Below, one piece after another: positions 49,230-59,172 of a stretch of 64,000 nt of DNA (position 1 is its first letter; every line of letters starts with the position of its first letter). Source of the stretch: Octadecabacter sp. (GTDB lineage: Bacteria; Pseudomonadota; Alphaproteobacteria; Rhodobacterales; Rhodobacteraceae). The notes under the pieces were generated by a model. The model was not told the origin of the DNA. It searched no databases and saw nothing but the letters and a program-made list of their open reading frames with translations. The position numbers and the translations under genes were made by a program. The stretch spans positions 1 to 64,000 of the forward strand of contig JAPKAD010000011.1 of assembly GCA_028825445.1 (NCBI GenBank). The letters run 5' to 3'.

Positions 49230-49982
49230 ATGTTGCGCTCTGGTATTATCGCAAAAAAGGTTGGTATGACCCGCCTTTTTCAAGAAGACGGACGGCAGAT
49301 TCCTGTCACTGTTCTTCAACTCGACAAACTTCAGGTTGTGGCCCAGCGGACTGCTGAAAAGGATGGCTACACCGCCGTTCAGCTTGGTGCTGGTACGGCT
49401 AAAGTCAAACGAACCTCTGCACCAATGCGTGGTCACTTTGCAGCTGCAAATGTTGAGCCTAAGCGGAAAGTTTGCGAATTTCGTGTGTCTGAAGAAAACC
49501 TCATTGCCGTTGGCGAAGAGATTATTGCTTCGCACTATTTCGAAGGTCAATTTGTTGATGTTTCCGGCACGTCAATCGGTAAAGGTTTTGCTGGTGCTAT
49601 GAAGCGGCACAACTTTAGTGGTTTGCGCGCAACGCACGGTGTTTCTATTTCGCACCGTTCGCACGGTTCCACTGGCCAGTGTCAGGATCCAGGTAAGGTT
49701 TTCAAAGGTAAGAAAATGGCTGGCCACATGGGTGCTGCTAAGATTACAACACAAAACCTTGTGGTTATCAAAACTGACTTAGATCGTGGATTGATCATGG
49801 TTAAGGGCGCAGTGCCCGGTTCAAAAGGTGGCTGGGTTACGGTTAAGGATGCGGTTAAGAAGCCTGCATCTGAAAACGTCATCTATCCCGCTGGTCTTGC
49901 TTCCGTTGCAAAAGCAGCCGCTAACGAGGCAGCAGCCGTAGAAACAGCGACACCGGAAGGAGATACCTCCAATGAAAGCTGA
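49230..49982 (+). CDS. rplC: 50S ribosomal protein L3
   Basis: Early-assembly 23S rRNA-binding protein near the peptidyl-transferase centre. The second ATG ([21 protein letters not shown]) is chosen because GGGGG lies nine bases upstream and the family starts there. The track start at 49224 is two codons longer. The core includes [20 protein letters not shown] and [20 protein letters not shown]. The C-terminus carries an Ala/Glu-rich extension ([18 protein letters not shown]). It overlaps rplD by 11 bases. Confidence 0.96.
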   Translation: MLRSGIIAKKVGMTRLFQEDGRQIPVTVLQLDKLQVVAQRTAEKDGYTAVQLGAGTAKVKRTSAPMRGHFAAANVEPKRKVCEFRVSEENLIAVGEEIIASHYFEGQFVDVSGTSIGKGFAGAMKRHNFSGLRATHGVSISHRSHGSTGQCQDPGKVFKGKKMAGHMGAAKITTQNLVVIKTDLDRGLIMVKGAVPGSKGGWVTVKDAVKKPASENVIYPAGLASVAKAAANEAAAVETATPEGDTSNES

Positions 49983-50589
49983 TGCAATCAAACTTGACGG
50001 TAAAGCCGCCGGGGCAGTTGAACTGGACGAGGCCATCTTTGGACTTGAGCCACGTATCGACATTCTGCACCGTGTGGTCCGTTGGCAGCGTAACAACGCG
50101 CAGGCCGGCACTCACAAGGTAAAGACTCGTTCTGAAGTTAAATACTCCACCAAGAAGATTTATCGTCAGAAAGGTACAGGTGGCGCACGTCACGGCGCAC
50201 GCTCTGCACCAATTTTCCGCGGTGGTGGTATCTACAAGGGTCCAACTCCTCGTAGTCACGGCCACGAATTGACCAAGAAGTTCCGCAAATTGGGCCTTCG
50301 CCATGCATTGTCTGCCAAAGTCGCAGCTGGTGAGTTGGTTATCGTTGACAGCATCGACATGAAGGACGCAAAAACCTCAGCATTGGCCAAGCAGGTTGGT
50401 GCACTCGGTTGGAAGCGTTGCCTCATCATCGATGCGACAGTGAACGAGAATTTTGCCGTTGCCGCGCGTAACATTACATCAATCAATGCTTTGCCCGCCA
50501 TGGGTGCGAACGTGTATGACATTTTGCGCTCCGACACACTTGTGTTGACCAAAGCAGGTGTCGAAGCTCTGGAGGCGCGTCTCAAATGA
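49972..50589 (+). CDS. rplD: 50S ribosomal protein L4
   Basis: 23S rRNA-binding protein lining the exit tunnel, 205 residues, in some bacteria the S10-operon autoregulator. [22 protein letters not shown] is followed by the RNA-binding extended loop [20 protein letters not shown] then [20 protein letters not shown]. The ATG lies inside the end of rplC, and the stop overlaps rplW in ATGA. Confidence 0.97.
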   Translation: MKADAIKLDGKAAGAVELDEAIFGLEPRIDILHRVVRWQRNNAQAGTHKVKTRSEVKYSTKKIYRQKGTGGARHGARSAPIFRGGGIYKGPTPRSHGHELTKKFRKLGLRHALSAKVAAGELVIVDSIDMKDAKTSALAKQVGALGWKRCLIIDATVNENFAVAARNITSINALPAMGANVYDILRSDTLVLTKAGVEALEARLK

Positions 50590-50897
50590 ATAAGTCTGAA
50601 ACAACCACCAAAGCACAGCACTACGACGTAATTCGTAAGCCGATCATCACTGAGAAAGCAACTACCGCCTCTGAACATAATGCTGTGGTGTTCGAAGTTG
50701 CGATTGACGCTAACAAGCCAACTATCAAGGAGGCCGTTGAAAGCCTTTTTGGTGTAAAGGTGAAAGCAGTCAATACAACCATCACCAAAGGTAAGTCCAA
50801 GCGGTTTCGCGGTCAACTTGGTCGGCGTAAAGATGTCAAGAAAGCCTACGTTACGCTCGTTGAAGGCAATACAATCGACGTATCTACTGGTCTTTAA
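50586..50897 (+). CDS. rplW: 50S ribosomal protein L23
   Basis: Exit-site protein that docks trigger factor and SRP. It has 103 residues. [21 protein letters not shown] is the family start, and [24 protein letters not shown] is the rRNA-binding part. It is translationally coupled to rplD by a 4-base overlap. Unusually, an intrinsic terminator follows and rplB is about 600 bases away. Confidence 0.97.
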   Translation: MNKSETTTKAQHYDVIRKPIITEKATTASEHNAVVFEVAIDANKPTIKEAVESLFGVKVKAVNTTITKGKSKRFRGQLGRRKDVKKAYVTLVEGNTIDVSTGL

Positions 50898-50939
50898 ATA
50901 TACATGTGACCTGCAAGTGATGCAGACATTTAAAAATTT

Positions 50940-50973
50940 AAAAAGGCTCTCACTGAGAAGTGAGGGCCTTTTT
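50940..50973 (+). terminator. Intrinsic terminator between rplW and rplB
   Basis: A 14-bp stem AAAAAGGCTCTCAC / GTGAGGGCCTTTTT with one wobble, loop TGAGAA, and T run. It interrupts the S10 operon. Confidence 0.9.
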
Positions 50974-51496
50974 GAATTTTAGTGATTGGTTAAATTTTAA
51001 CTTTTTTTATTTTTCATAAAATAATGGTCCTGCAAATGTGGTCATTATTAATGGTTAATGTGTATTTTTATGAGGATAGTCGGTTTGTCATATCTCCGTC
51101 AAAAAGATCTTTTTGCCACTGCAAGCCTATTTTCAGCTATCAGCTAATTCGTTCAGGATTTTTTTGTTCAAAAGGCCTTTCGCAGCTTTTTTATGAACGT
51201 TTTATATCAAAAATAACTATTACTACGTTAACCTGTCTGAAATTTTTTTGGATAGTGGTTAGGCAATTACAAAAAAACATATCCTTTTGAATTAATGAAG
51301 ACCTCTTATAAGCTGTATTCCCGATTTCATGGTCTTGACCTACATCGGCTCTGGTCATAGAAGCAGCCATCTAGACAGCCTCAGATTCCTCTGGGGCTAT
51401 GTTTTTGTCAGTCTAGACAACTAAGTCGGGCACCTACGGGGGCCTATAACATCAGGGCCCTAAGTTGGGTCCGCCAAGCAAACGGAAGTAGCAAAC
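50974..51496. other. Gap inside the S10 operon, with rplB leader
   Basis: The first ~320 bases are AT-rich, and the 88-codon track ORF (51024-51290) shows no motif. The last ~130 bases form a structured leader described separately. rplB must have its own promoter here. Confidence 0.5.
51370..51417 (+). promoter_or_regulatory. Candidate structured rplB leader
   Basis: Outer stem TCTAGAC (51370-51376) / GTCTAGA (51411-51417) encloses an inner hairpin AGCCTCAGA-TTCC-TCTGGGGCT with one wobble. A GTTTTTG run follows the inner hairpin. It sits about 80 bases before the rplB ATG. Confidence 0.55.
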
Positions 51497-52339
51497 ATGG
51501 CACTAAAGTCGTATAAACCGACGACGCCTGGCCAACGTGGGTTGGTGCTGATTGACCGTTCGGAGCTTTGGAAAGGTCGTCCAGTTAAGGCCCTCACTGA
51601 GGGTATTAGCAAATCGGGCGGTCGGAACAACACCGGACGGATTACATCACGTCGTCGTGGTGGTGGGGCAAAACGCCTTTACCGCATCGTAGATTTTAAG
51701 CGTAACAAGTTCGACATTCAAGCTGTCGTAGTGCGCATTGAATATGACCCGAACCGCACCGCGTTTATCGCGTTGGTTCAATATACTGATGGCGAACAGA
51801 CTTACATCATCGCTCCGCAGCGTCTCGCGATTGGTGATAAAGTTATTGCGTCTGCCAAGGCTGACATTAAGCCTGGAAATGCAATGCCGTTTTCTGGTAT
51901 GCCGATCGGAACCATTATCCACAACATTGAGATGAAGCCTGGTAAAGGCGGCCAGATCGCCCGCGCAGCTGGAACATATGCTCAATTCGTTGGTCGGGAT
52001 GGCGGTTACGCACAGATCCGTCTGAGCTCGGGTGAACTTCGCCTCGTGCGTCAGGAATGCATGGCCACCGTCGGTGCTGTGTCCAATCCTGATAACTCTA
52101 ACCAGAACATGGGTAAAGCCGGTCGTATGCGCCACTATGGTAAGCGTCCGTCGGTCCGTGGTGTCGTTATGAACCCTGTCGATCACCCGCATGGTGGTGG
52201 TGAAGGTCGTACGTCTGGTGGTCGTCACCCAGTGACGCCATGGGGTAAGCCCACGAAGGGTGCAAAAACCCGCAACAAGAACAAAGCGTCCAACCGGCTT
52301 ATAGTCCGGTCACGGCACGCCAAAAAGAAGGGTCGTTAA
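51497..52339 (+). CDS. rplB: 50S ribosomal protein L2
   Basis: Large core protein of the peptidyl-transferase region, 280 residues. Typical blocks are [42 protein letters not shown], the central [15 protein letters not shown]-like stretch (here [19 protein letters not shown]) and the C-terminal [22 protein letters not shown]. rpsS follows after 2 bases. Confidence 0.98.
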   Translation: MALKSYKPTTPGQRGLVLIDRSELWKGRPVKALTEGISKSGGRNNTGRITSRRRGGGAKRLYRIVDFKRNKFDIQAVVVRIEYDPNRTAFIALVQYTDGEQTYIIAPQRLAIGDKVIASAKADIKPGNAMPFSGMPIGTIIHNIEMKPGKGGQIARAAGTYAQFVGRDGGYAQIRLSSGELRLVRQECMATVGAVSNPDNSNQNMGKAGRMRHYGKRPSVRGVVMNPVDHPHGGGEGRTSGGRHPVTPWGKPTKGAKTRNKNKASNRLIVRSRHAKKKGR

Positions 52340-52341
52340 GA

Positions 52342-52620
52342 ATGGCTCGTTCCGTATGGAAAGGTCCGTTCGTTGATAGCTACGTGCTTAAGAAAGCCGA
52401 AGTTGCCAAGGAATCTGGCCGTAATGACGTAATAAAAATCTGGTCCCGTCGCTCGACGATCCTGCCACAGTTTGTTGGCTTGACGTTCGGCGTATATAAT
52501 GGCCGGAAGCATATCCCAGTGAACATCACCGAGGACATGATCGGTCAAAAGTTTGGCGAATACAGCCCTACTCGTACCTATTATGGCCATTCGGCTGATA
52601 AAAAAGCGAAGCGGAAATAA
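52342..52620 (+). CDS. rpsS: 30S ribosomal protein S19
   Basis: 30S head protein near the A-site finger, 92 residues. [43 protein letters not shown] and [20 protein letters not shown] match the family. It lies 3 bases before rplV in a tight run. Confidence 0.98.
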   Translation: MARSVWKGPFVDSYVLKKAEVAKESGRNDVIKIWSRRSTILPQFVGLTFGVYNGRKHIPVNITEDMIGQKFGEYSPTRTYYGHSADKKAKRK

Positions 52621-52623
52621 GCC

Positions 52624-53004
52624 ATGAGCAAGGATAAGAATCCCCGCCGCGTGGCTGACAATGAAGCTCGTGCCAAACTGCGCATGCTTCGTACTTCGCC
52701 ACAGAAACTTAACCTAGTCGCAGCAATGATCCGCGGCAAAAAGGTGGACAAGGCTCTTACAGATCTGACGTTCTCCAAAAAGCGGATTGCAGCAGATGTG
52801 AAGAAATGCCTTCAGTCAGCAATTGCGAACGCAGAAAACAATCACAATCTCGACGTTGATGAACTTATCATCGCCGAAGCCTATGTGGGTAAGAATTTGA
52901 CTATGAAACGCGGTCGCCCTCGTGCTCGCGGTCGTTTTGGTAAGATAGTCAAGCCATTTTCTGAGTTGACAATACTGGTTCGCCAAGTTGAGGAGCAAGC
53001 ATAA
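52624..53004 (+). CDS. rplV: 50S ribosomal protein L22
   Basis: Exit-tunnel protein, 126 residues. [27 protein letters not shown] is the N-terminal core. The long hairpin that lines the tunnel includes [23 protein letters not shown], the loop where macrolide resistance changes occur in other bacteria. Its stop shares one base with the rpsC start (TAATG). Confidence 0.97.
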   Translation: MSKDKNPRRVADNEARAKLRMLRTSPQKLNLVAAMIRGKKVDKALTDLTFSKKRIAADVKKCLQSAIANAENNHNLDVDELIIAEAYVGKNLTMKRGRPRARGRFGKIVKPFSELTILVRQVEEQA

Positions 53005-53720
53005 TGGGTAACAAAGTAAACCCGATCGGTATGCGTCTTCAGGTCAACCGGACCTGGGACAGCCGCTGGTACGCAGATACGAAAGACTACGGTAATCTTC
53101 TTCTTGAAGACCTTAAGATTAAGGCTTTCATTAAGAAAGAATGCGCTCAGGCTGGTATCAGCCGTGTAATCATCGAGCGTCCGCACAAGAAATGTCGTGT
53201 GACAATTCATACTGCACGCCCTGGCGTAATTATTGGCAAGAAAGGTGCGGACATTGAGACGCTTCGCAAAAAACTTGCTGCGTTGACTGACAGCGAACTG
53301 CACCTAAATATTCTTGAGGTTCGTAAGCCTGAGCTTGACGCTCAGCTTGTTGGTGAGAGTATTTCACAACAGCTCGAACGTCGTGTGTCTTTCCGTCGTG
53401 CCATGAAGCGTGCCGTACAGAACGCAATGCGTATGGGTGCACTTGGTATTCGTGTAAACCTTGCGGGCCGTCTTGGCGGTGCCGAAATTGCACGAACCGA
53501 ATGGTATCGCGAAGGTCGTGTGCCTTTGCATACACTTCGTGCAGACATTGATTACGCGCATGTAGAAGCGCAGACTGCCTATGGTATCATCGGGATCAAA
53601 ACTTGGATCTTCAAAGGTGAAATTATGGAGCACGACCCATCTGCACATGATCGTAAGCTTCAAGAGCTTCAGGATGGCCCGCCTCCGCGCGGCGCTCGTC
53701 CTGGTGGCCGTGATCGCTAG
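53004..53720 (+). CDS. rpsC: 30S ribosomal protein S3
   Basis: 30S protein at the mRNA entry, 238 residues. [22 protein letters not shown] is the N-terminus. The KH domain reads [23 protein letters not shown]. The C-terminal domain contains [30 protein letters not shown]. It ends with a basic Gly/Arg-rich tail. The start overlaps rplV by one base. Confidence 0.98.
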   Translation: MGNKVNPIGMRLQVNRTWDSRWYADTKDYGNLLLEDLKIKAFIKKECAQAGISRVIIERPHKKCRVTIHTARPGVIIGKKGADIETLRKKLAALTDSELHLNILEVRKPELDAQLVGESISQQLERRVSFRRAMKRAVQNAMRMGALGIRVNLAGRLGGAEIARTEWYREGRVPLHTLRADIDYAHVEAQTAYGIIGIKTWIFKGEIMEHDPSAHDRKLQELQDGPPPRGARPGGRDR

Positions 53721-53732
53721 GGGGATTGATCA

Positions 53733-54146
53733 ATGCTTCAGCCAAAACGCACTAAATTCCGTAAGCAGCATAAAGGCCGTATTAAGGGAGAAGCCAAAGG
53801 AGGCTCTGACCTGACATTCGGTACCTATGGCCTTAAAGCTACCCAACCAGAACGTGTGACAGCACGTCAGATCGAGGCAGCACGCCGCGCTATGACACGT
53901 CATATGAAACGTCAGGGTCGCGTTTGGATTCGAATTTTTCCAGATGTACCAGTGACTTCTAAACCAACAGAAGTTCGTATGGGTAAGGGTAAAGGTTCTG
54001 TCGATTATTGGGCATGTAAGGTCAAACCTGGCCGCATCATGTTTGAAATCGATGGCGTCAGCGAAGAAATTGCACGTGAGGCCCTTCGTCTTGCTGCAAT
54101 GAAATTGCCTGTTAAAACACGCACGGTACTTCGCGAAGATTGGTAA
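53733..54146 (+). CDS. rplP: 50S ribosomal protein L16
   Basis: 23S-binding protein near the A site, 137 residues. [21 protein letters not shown] is the signature N-terminus, and [23 protein letters not shown] is the core. It is followed by a terminator and a 2.9-kb insertion before rpmC, instead of rpmC directly. Confidence 0.98.
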   Translation: MLQPKRTKFRKQHKGRIKGEAKGGSDLTFGTYGLKATQPERVTARQIEAARRAMTRHMKRQGRVWIRIFPDVPVTSKPTEVRMGKGKGSVDYWACKVKPGRIMFEIDGVSEEIAREALRLAAMKLPVKTRTVLREDW

Positions 54147-54219
54147 ATGTCCGTTTTTGAAGGTTCTAAAGAGTAGTTTTTAATTCTTGATTGAATTTTC
54201 ATACTTACTTACCAAATTT

Positions 54220-54255
54220 AAAAAACCTCCGTTGAGAAATCAGTGGGGGTTTTTT
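54220..54255 (+). terminator. Intrinsic terminator after rplP
   Basis: Stem AAAAAACCTCCGTTG / CAGTGGGGGTTTTTT with several wobble pairs, loop AGAAAT and a long T run. It cuts the ribosomal operon between L16 and L29. Confidence 0.85.
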
Positions 54256-55004
54256 TTATTTGAAACCGTCTTAAATTCTTCAGCCCTAAGAGAATTAGCT
54301 TCAAAGACTAGATAGTTTATTTTGAATTATACGATTACAAATGTTGTTTAAGCTAAGTTGTTATAAAATCGCTTGGCTACCCGTCAAATATGTAAATCCA
54401 AATTTCACCTAAGTCGGCTTACAACTCAGAAAACACAAATTTTATGCTTAAATTATTGTAACTGCTAAAAGCTAAATATAGCTGGAGAGTTGCAGCGTTT
54501 TTTTCGATGATTGTAATCCTATTTTCATTATATTTCTTAACATCACCTATTTCTGACCTTACGAAATAGGTGATGCTGCTGTTGACCCTAGGTGCTTAAT
54601 TTCTGGTGGCCAAGCTTAAGTTCTTACAATGGCTTCGTTGCGTTTTGTTGTAGATTGGACTGGTTACCATTTAAATGCTGGATTCCAAAAAACATTTTAG
54701 CTTAAATAACGTCACTTCACCCATTTATTTCTTTCGAAACTCAATATTGTTTAAATTGAAACGCAACTTACCGGGTAAGATCAGTCAAAACTGCGTAATT
54801 TCAGAATTTCAGAAGAGACTAAACTCGCCGTTGCCAGAGGCCACTCAAAAATTGTCGCATAACTGCCCTTTTGGCAGCTTCGCATCTTCAAGTAACATCC
54901 CCGCCGATGGGTTCCTATATGCTCAAGGTATAAAGTGTTTTTGCCATTAGCTAGTTTTTATGTACGCCCCATCGCAGACTTGGTGAAATCAGTTGATAGG
55001 GGCT
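54256..55004. other. AT-rich gap after rplP, with one perfect inverted repeat
   Basis: Contains the perfect 13-bp inverted repeat at 54541-54575 described separately. The 91-codon track ORF (54675-54950) has no motif and no ribosome binding site. Nothing else is recognised. Confidence 0.5.
54541..54575. repeat. Perfect 13-bp inverted repeat
   Basis: CATCACCTATTTC and its exact reverse complement GAAATAGGTGATG, separated by TGACCTTAC. No T run follows on either strand, so it does not look like an intrinsic terminator. Confidence 0.9.
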
Positions 55005-55250
55005 TTAAGCATGGGACTGATTAGAAAAGTGTTCTATCCATTGTATGATAACGTCCAGTGTCTTCTGGGGTAGCAACAATTGGACGGGTTGCATCCGTGC
55101 AAAATGTTGGACGGCATCATAACTTGTTAACCTAGCTTCGGTGCGGTAAATAAACTCAGTAATCGATTGCTGATAAAGTGCTATTTAATTATTAGTGCAT
55201 CGGGAATATCGCCCCATGCAGTCCGGTAATGGAACGAAATACCCATCTGT
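55005..55250 (-). pseudogene. Possible decayed coding remnant in the rplP-rpmC gap
   Basis: Minus-strand reading gives QMGISFHYRTAWGDIPDALI before a stop. After a frame change, it gives a 57-codon open tail that reads like a real protein end: SITEFIYRTEARLTSYDAVQ, then HFARMQPVQLLLPQKTLD and VIIQWIEHFSNQSHA. There is no start codon or ribosome binding site. I do not recognise the family. Confidence 0.35.
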
Positions 55251-55450
55251 TAATCTAAAGTAAAAAAAGTTTGTTCGGGTTCGGTAATAGTGAATTTAAT
55301 TAATATGGACCATCCTCGCACGGAATGACAATTCAAATCCCCTTTTATAAAATCAGAAGCATAAGTGGCATTTTTTATGCCATTGTGATTTTCTAGATTC
55401 AAGCGGTTGAGATTAATTTTTTGAACAAATATTTAATTACAAGCTTTAGG
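55251..55450. other. Short gap before the oxygenase gene end
   Basis: AT-rich, with no ORF, hairpin with T run or RNA gene that I can support. Confidence 0.5.
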
Positions 55451-56059
55451 TTATTCCCAGCGGTAATTGAAACTTACGGAAATGCGGTCTTCCTCGGACA
55501 TGTTCATTGGAACCTCATGGCGCAGCCAGCTTTCCCACATCAGCACATCACCAACGACAGGTTTGATGTATACGAACTGCTTCATTTCATCACGTGCATC
55601 GGGTTTTCGGGCAGGGGCGGCCATCATCATTTGACTACGTGGATCCTCGAGTTTCAAAGCTGAAGTGCCTTTAGGCATTTTAACATAAGTAGTCCCGGAT
55701 ATTACGGAGTGGGGGTGAATGTGAGATGTATGTATCCCACCCTCGGGCAGTATGTTGATCCAAATGTCTTCCAGTACAAGTTTGCGTCCATCTAAATCAA
55801 AATCTAGATCGACAGCAAAATCAGAAACAAGTTTATCTAGTTTTTGAACTGCATCTCCAAAAATTGGAAACCGCCACGGCAGATCCGTGAGTGACGCGTA
55901 AGAAGTATAACCAGGGAAGTCATTGGCTTCACACCATTCATTGCCTGCATCATCATCTTCTGCAATAGAGTAACACGATGCACGGAGCTCATCTGCGTTG
56001 ATGGAACCTAGCGTGGCTTTGAAAAGACGAGTGGCAAAGAGGGAGCGGATGGTTTGCAT
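55451..56059 (-). CDS. 2OG-Fe(II) oxygenase-like protein (TIGR02466 type)
   Basis: A 202-residue protein that fits the putative 2-oxoglutarate/Fe(II) dioxygenases of the TIGR02466 group. It shows WINILPEGGIHTSHIHPHSVISGTTYVKMP, with His and Asp/His candidates for the iron, and VGDVLMWESWLRHEVPMN with the distal His. The Arg that would bind 2-oxoglutarate follows in EEDRISVSFNYRW. The iron-binding residues are assigned by position only. The substrate is unknown. It lies on the strand opposite the ribosomal genes, alone in the rplP-rpmC gap. Confidence 0.8.
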   Translation of the reverse strand: MQTIRSLFATRLFKATLGSINADELRASCYSIAEDDDAGNEWCEANDFPGYTSYASLTDLPWRFPIFGDAVQKLDKLVSDFAVDLDFDLDGRKLVLEDIWINILPEGGIHTSHIHPHSVISGTTYVKMPKGTSALKLEDPRSQMMMAAPARKPDARDEMKQFVYIKPVVGDVLMWESWLRHEVPMNMSEEDRISVSFNYRWE

Positions 56060-57055
56060 TTTGATTGTGCCCTGGCTTGGTTATATTATAGTTTTGTTAT
56101 CTTGTTTTCTACCATTTCGAAAGTCTGACAAAGAAAATGTTAACTTTCTAAATTTCGTTGCAAGCAGTCTTGCGTTTACTTCAATTTATTTAATGATTTC
56201 TCAAATTTGGTGTAATTTCTTTCAGAAATTAAGGAAATATTACTGTCAGGATTATTTATTAAAATTGTATAACGTGGTGACATTGGTACCTATACTAAAG
56301 ATTTTTTGGTTAAATACGTCGTAAAATGGACCGTCGCCAATCCGATTAGTATTCGTGTGTAGCTGTTTAAAAGAGTACTTTTATTACGCTACAGCGGACT
56401 ATTACCCGAGGGCGACTTCACCCCATGAGCCGCTGTAAGTTGATTTCATAGATACTCATCGAGTATTAATTGGCAGTGCCTTTAAGTAATTAAGCTAACA
56501 TACTTTGTATAAACTCAGAGCCGTAAATAAATTGTCAAATAGTGCTAAGTCTGCGAAACTATAAATCACCTTAGAAGTGGCCATACGCGGATTATTAACT
56601 ATCTTGGTGTTCATTACGAACGCTTCACCGGTTTGCAATCGAGAAAAAAATTGTAAAATGATCACATTTACGAAGATGTCGAGGCTTACATAAAAGTCAG
56701 TCTTCATAAAAAGTGAATAAAGATTGTAAATGTGTCGTATTCAAAAAAGCCCTTCCAGAGTTCGTTGGTCTAGATAGCTATATTAATGGAATGTAGCTTT
56801 CTACGAATAATACAGCTTGCCGCCACCATCACAAAGGTGACGTTGTAAAAAATAGAGGACGGTGTTCTTACCCTACTCTAATCATCCATGAGATTTTATT
56901 AGTTGATTTTTCACTAATACAAACAGTTATCTTCCCCGACTAACCCCCTTGCCACCCCCTCGTACCTCCCCTATACGACCAACTTCTACCTACTCCATCG
57001 GGAATCGAGTCACGCTTCTGCGGCTCTCCGGTGATGTTGACAAAGGAAAAGTCCA
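56060..57055. other. Gap before rpmC, with C-rich leader
   Basis: AT-rich for most of its length. The track ORF on the plus strand (55998-56324) and the 70-codon minus-strand ORF (56495-56707, tail RLQTGEAFVMNTKIVNNPRM) have no ribosome binding site, and the latter may be a decayed fragment. An 8-bp stem TACAGCGG / CCGCTGTA with a 32-base loop lies at 56390-56437. The last ~120 bases are the rpmC leader, which contains a pyrimidine-rich C-tract at about 56943-56975. The promoter for the spc-type run should lie here. Confidence 0.45.
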
Positions 57056-57289
57056 ATGGACGCTACTGAACTGCGCGGTAAAACGCCGGATCAACTCCGT
57101 GATGAGTTGTCCAACCTCAAGAAAGAAGCCTTTAACCTGCGTTTTCAGCAGGCGACTGGCACAATGGAGAACACAGCACGTATGCGCGTTGTTAAACGCT
57201 CAGCTGCACGTGTAAAAACCATTTTGAACGAAATGTCGGCTGCGGCTGCGTCGGACTCCACGTCCGCTAACGATAAAGCGGAGGCTTAA
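57056..57289 (+). CDS. rpmC: 50S ribosomal protein L29
   Basis: Exit-site protein, 77 residues. The core [47 protein letters not shown]-type sequence is complete. The C-terminus has an Ala/Ser-rich extension of about 15 residues. AAAGGAAAAG precedes the ATG. rpsQ follows after 3 bases. Confidence 0.97.
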   Translation: MDATELRGKTPDQLRDELSNLKKEAFNLRFQQATGTMENTARMRVVKRSAARVKTILNEMSAAAASDSTSANDKAEA

Positions 57290-57292
57290 TAG

Positions 57293-57520
57293 ATGCCCAA
57301 GCGTATCCTGACCGGTGTTGTTACAAGCAACCAGAACGAACAAACCGTCACCGTTTCTGTGGAACGTCGTTTCACACATCCGGTCCTGAAAAAGACCATT
57401 CGTAAGTCCAAAAAATATCGGGCTCATGATGAAGCCAACACAATCAAAGTCGGTGCCCAAGTCCGCATCCAAGAATGTGCGCCAAGGTCTAAAACCAAGC
57501 GCTGGGAAGTAATCGCTTAA
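57293..57520 (+). CDS. rpsQ: 30S ribosomal protein S17
   Basis: 16S rRNA-binding protein, 75 residues. [33 protein letters not shown] is typical, with [16 protein letters not shown] at the C-terminus. An 81-base gap with a small hairpin (GGTCA / TGACC around 57559-57579) separates it from rplN. Confidence 0.97.
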   Translation: MPKRILTGVVTSNQNEQTVTVSVERRFTHPVLKKTIRKSKKYRAHDEANTIKVGAQVRIQECAPRSKTKRWEVIA

Positions 57521-57601
57521 GCGAATACTTTTCCAGTTTAACGAAACCCTAGGGGCCCGGTCAGTAATCGGGATTGACCCTATAGGTCGGGAGTAATCTA
57601 A

Positions 57602-57970
57602 ATGATTCAGATGCAGACCAACCTTGAAGTGGCTGATAACAGCGGCGCTCGCCGTGTTCAGTGTATCAAGGTTCTCGGCGGTTCACATCGCCGGTACGCA
57701 TCGGTCGGCGATATTATCGTTGTATCGGTGAAAGAGGCCATACCACGTGGCCGTGTTAAGAAGGGTGATGTACGTAAGGCCGTCGTCGTTCGCACAAAAA
57801 AGCAGGTTCGCCGTGAAGACGGCACTGCAATCAAGTTTGACACCAACGCTGCTGTCATCCTCAACAATTCAAACGAACCCGTTGGCACACGTATCTTTGG
57901 GCCAGTGGTTCGCGAGCTTCGCGCGAAGAACTTCATGAAGATCATCTCGCTTGCTCCGGAGGTGCTCTAA
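57602..57970 (+). CDS. rplN: 50S ribosomal protein L14
   Basis: Subunit-interface protein, 122 residues. [28 protein letters not shown] is the family signature. [21 protein letters not shown] and [13 protein letters not shown] complete the core. It is immediately followed by rplX. Confidence 0.98.
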   Translation: MIQMQTNLEVADNSGARRVQCIKVLGGSHRRYASVGDIIVVSVKEAIPRGRVKKGDVRKAVVVRTKKQVRREDGTAIKFDTNAAVILNNSNEPVGTRIFGPVVRELRAKNFMKIISLAPEVL

Positions 57971-57971
57971 T

Positions 57972-58277
57972 ATGGCTGCTAAACTCCGTAAAGGTGACAA
58001 TGTCATCGTGCTCGCTGGAAAAGATAAAGGCATGACGGGCGAAATTTCGTCTGTTGATCCTAAATCTGGCAAAGCAATCGTAGATGGCGTAAATGTCGCT
58101 ATCCGCCACGTTAAACAAAGCCAAACATCGCAAGGTGGTCGCACACCTAAGGCAATGCCCATTCAGCTTTCCAATCTTGCTGTTGTAGATGCAAACGGCA
58201 AAGCAACACGCGTCGGCTTTAAAATGGACGGCGATAAGAAAGTGCGTTTCGCCAAGACAACAGGGGATGTAATTTAA
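57972..58277 (+). CDS. rplX: 50S ribosomal protein L24
   Basis: Assembly-initiator protein with a KOW motif, 101 residues. The start is the ATG at 57972 ([20 protein letters not shown]). The track start lies seven codons upstream inside rpl[20 protein letters not shown] is the conserved core. The stop shares one base with rplE (TAATG). Confidence 0.97.
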   Translation: MAAKLRKGDNVIVLAGKDKGMTGEISSVDPKSGKAIVDGVNVAIRHVKQSQTSQGGRTPKAMPIQLSNLAVVDANGKATRVGFKMDGDKKVRFAKTTGDVI

Positions 58278-58840
58278 TGCTTGATTCAACAACCTACACC
58301 CCCCGTCTCAAGGCTATGTATAATGACAGCATCCGTGCTGCCATGATGGAAGAGTTTTCATACAAAAACGCGATGCAGACTCCACGTCTTGAAAAAATCG
58401 TCTTGAATATTGGTTGCGGTTCAGAAGCCGTAAATGACACCAAGAAAGCCAAGTCGGCACAAGATGATTTGTCTGCAATCGCAGGTCAAATGGCTGTAGT
58501 CACAAAAGCAAAGAAATCAATTGCTGGTTTCCGTGTTCGTGAAGACATGCCGCTTGGGGCGAAAGTCACACTTCGTGGCAACCGCATGTATGAATTTCTT
58601 GACCGTCTGACCACGATCGCAATGCCTCGTATTCGCGACTTCCGCGGTGTACCTGGTAAATCGTTCGATGGTCGTGGCAACTACGCCATGGGCCTAAAGG
58701 AACACCTCGTCTTCCCTGAAATCAACTTCGACAACGTTGTTGTGAATTGGGGTATGGATATCGTGATCTGCACAACAGCAGACAACGATGCAGAAGCAAA
58801 ATCGCTGTTGAAGCATTTCAACATGCCATTCAACAGCTAA
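58277..58840 (+). CDS. rplE: 50S ribosomal protein L5
   Basis: 5S rRNA-binding protein of the central protuberance, 187 residues. [48 protein letters not shown] and [11 protein letters not shown] are family blocks. It is coupled to rplX by a one-base overlap and is followed by rpsN. Confidence 0.98.
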   Translation: MLDSTTYTPRLKAMYNDSIRAAMMEEFSYKNAMQTPRLEKIVLNIGCGSEAVNDTKKAKSAQDDLSAIAGQMAVVTKAKKSIAGFRVREDMPLGAKVTLRGNRMYEFLDRLTTIAMPRIRDFRGVPGKSFDGRGNYAMGLKEHLVFPEINFDNVVVNWGMDIVICTTADNDAEAKSLLKHFNMPFNS

Positions 58841-58854
58841 AGGGGACAGATAGT

Positions 58855-59160
58855 ATGGCTAAAAAATCCATGATCGCCCGCGAAGTTAAGCGTGAAAAGC
58901 TCGTTAAAAAGTACGCAGCTAAGCGCGCAGAACTCAAAGCAATCGCACTCGATGACAGCAAGACACAAGCTGAGCGTTTTACCGCCCGCCTTAATCTTGC
59001 CAAGCTGCCGCGCAACTCTGCGCCGGTCCGTTTGCATAACCGTTGCCAGCTTACAGGTCGCCCACACGCGTACTACCGTAAGCTAAAGATCAGCCGGATC
59101 GCCTTAAGGAACCTTGGTTCAAATGGCGAAATTCCCGGTATGGTCAAATCAAGCTGGTAA
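58855..59160 (+). CDS. rpsN: 30S ribosomal protein S14
   Basis: 30S head protein, 101 residues. This is the long form lacking the zinc CXXC motif. The track ORF starts earlier, but [19 protein letters not shown] with GGGGACAG upstream is the true start. The C-terminal [20 protein letters not shown] then [20 protein letters not shown] matches the family. Confidence 0.97.
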   Translation: MAKKSMIAREVKREKLVKKYAAKRAELKAIALDDSKTQAERFTARLNLAKLPRNSAPVRLHNRCQLTGRPHAYYRKLKISRIALRNLGSNGEIPGMVKSSW

Positions 59161-59172
59161 GGAGCACTTATA

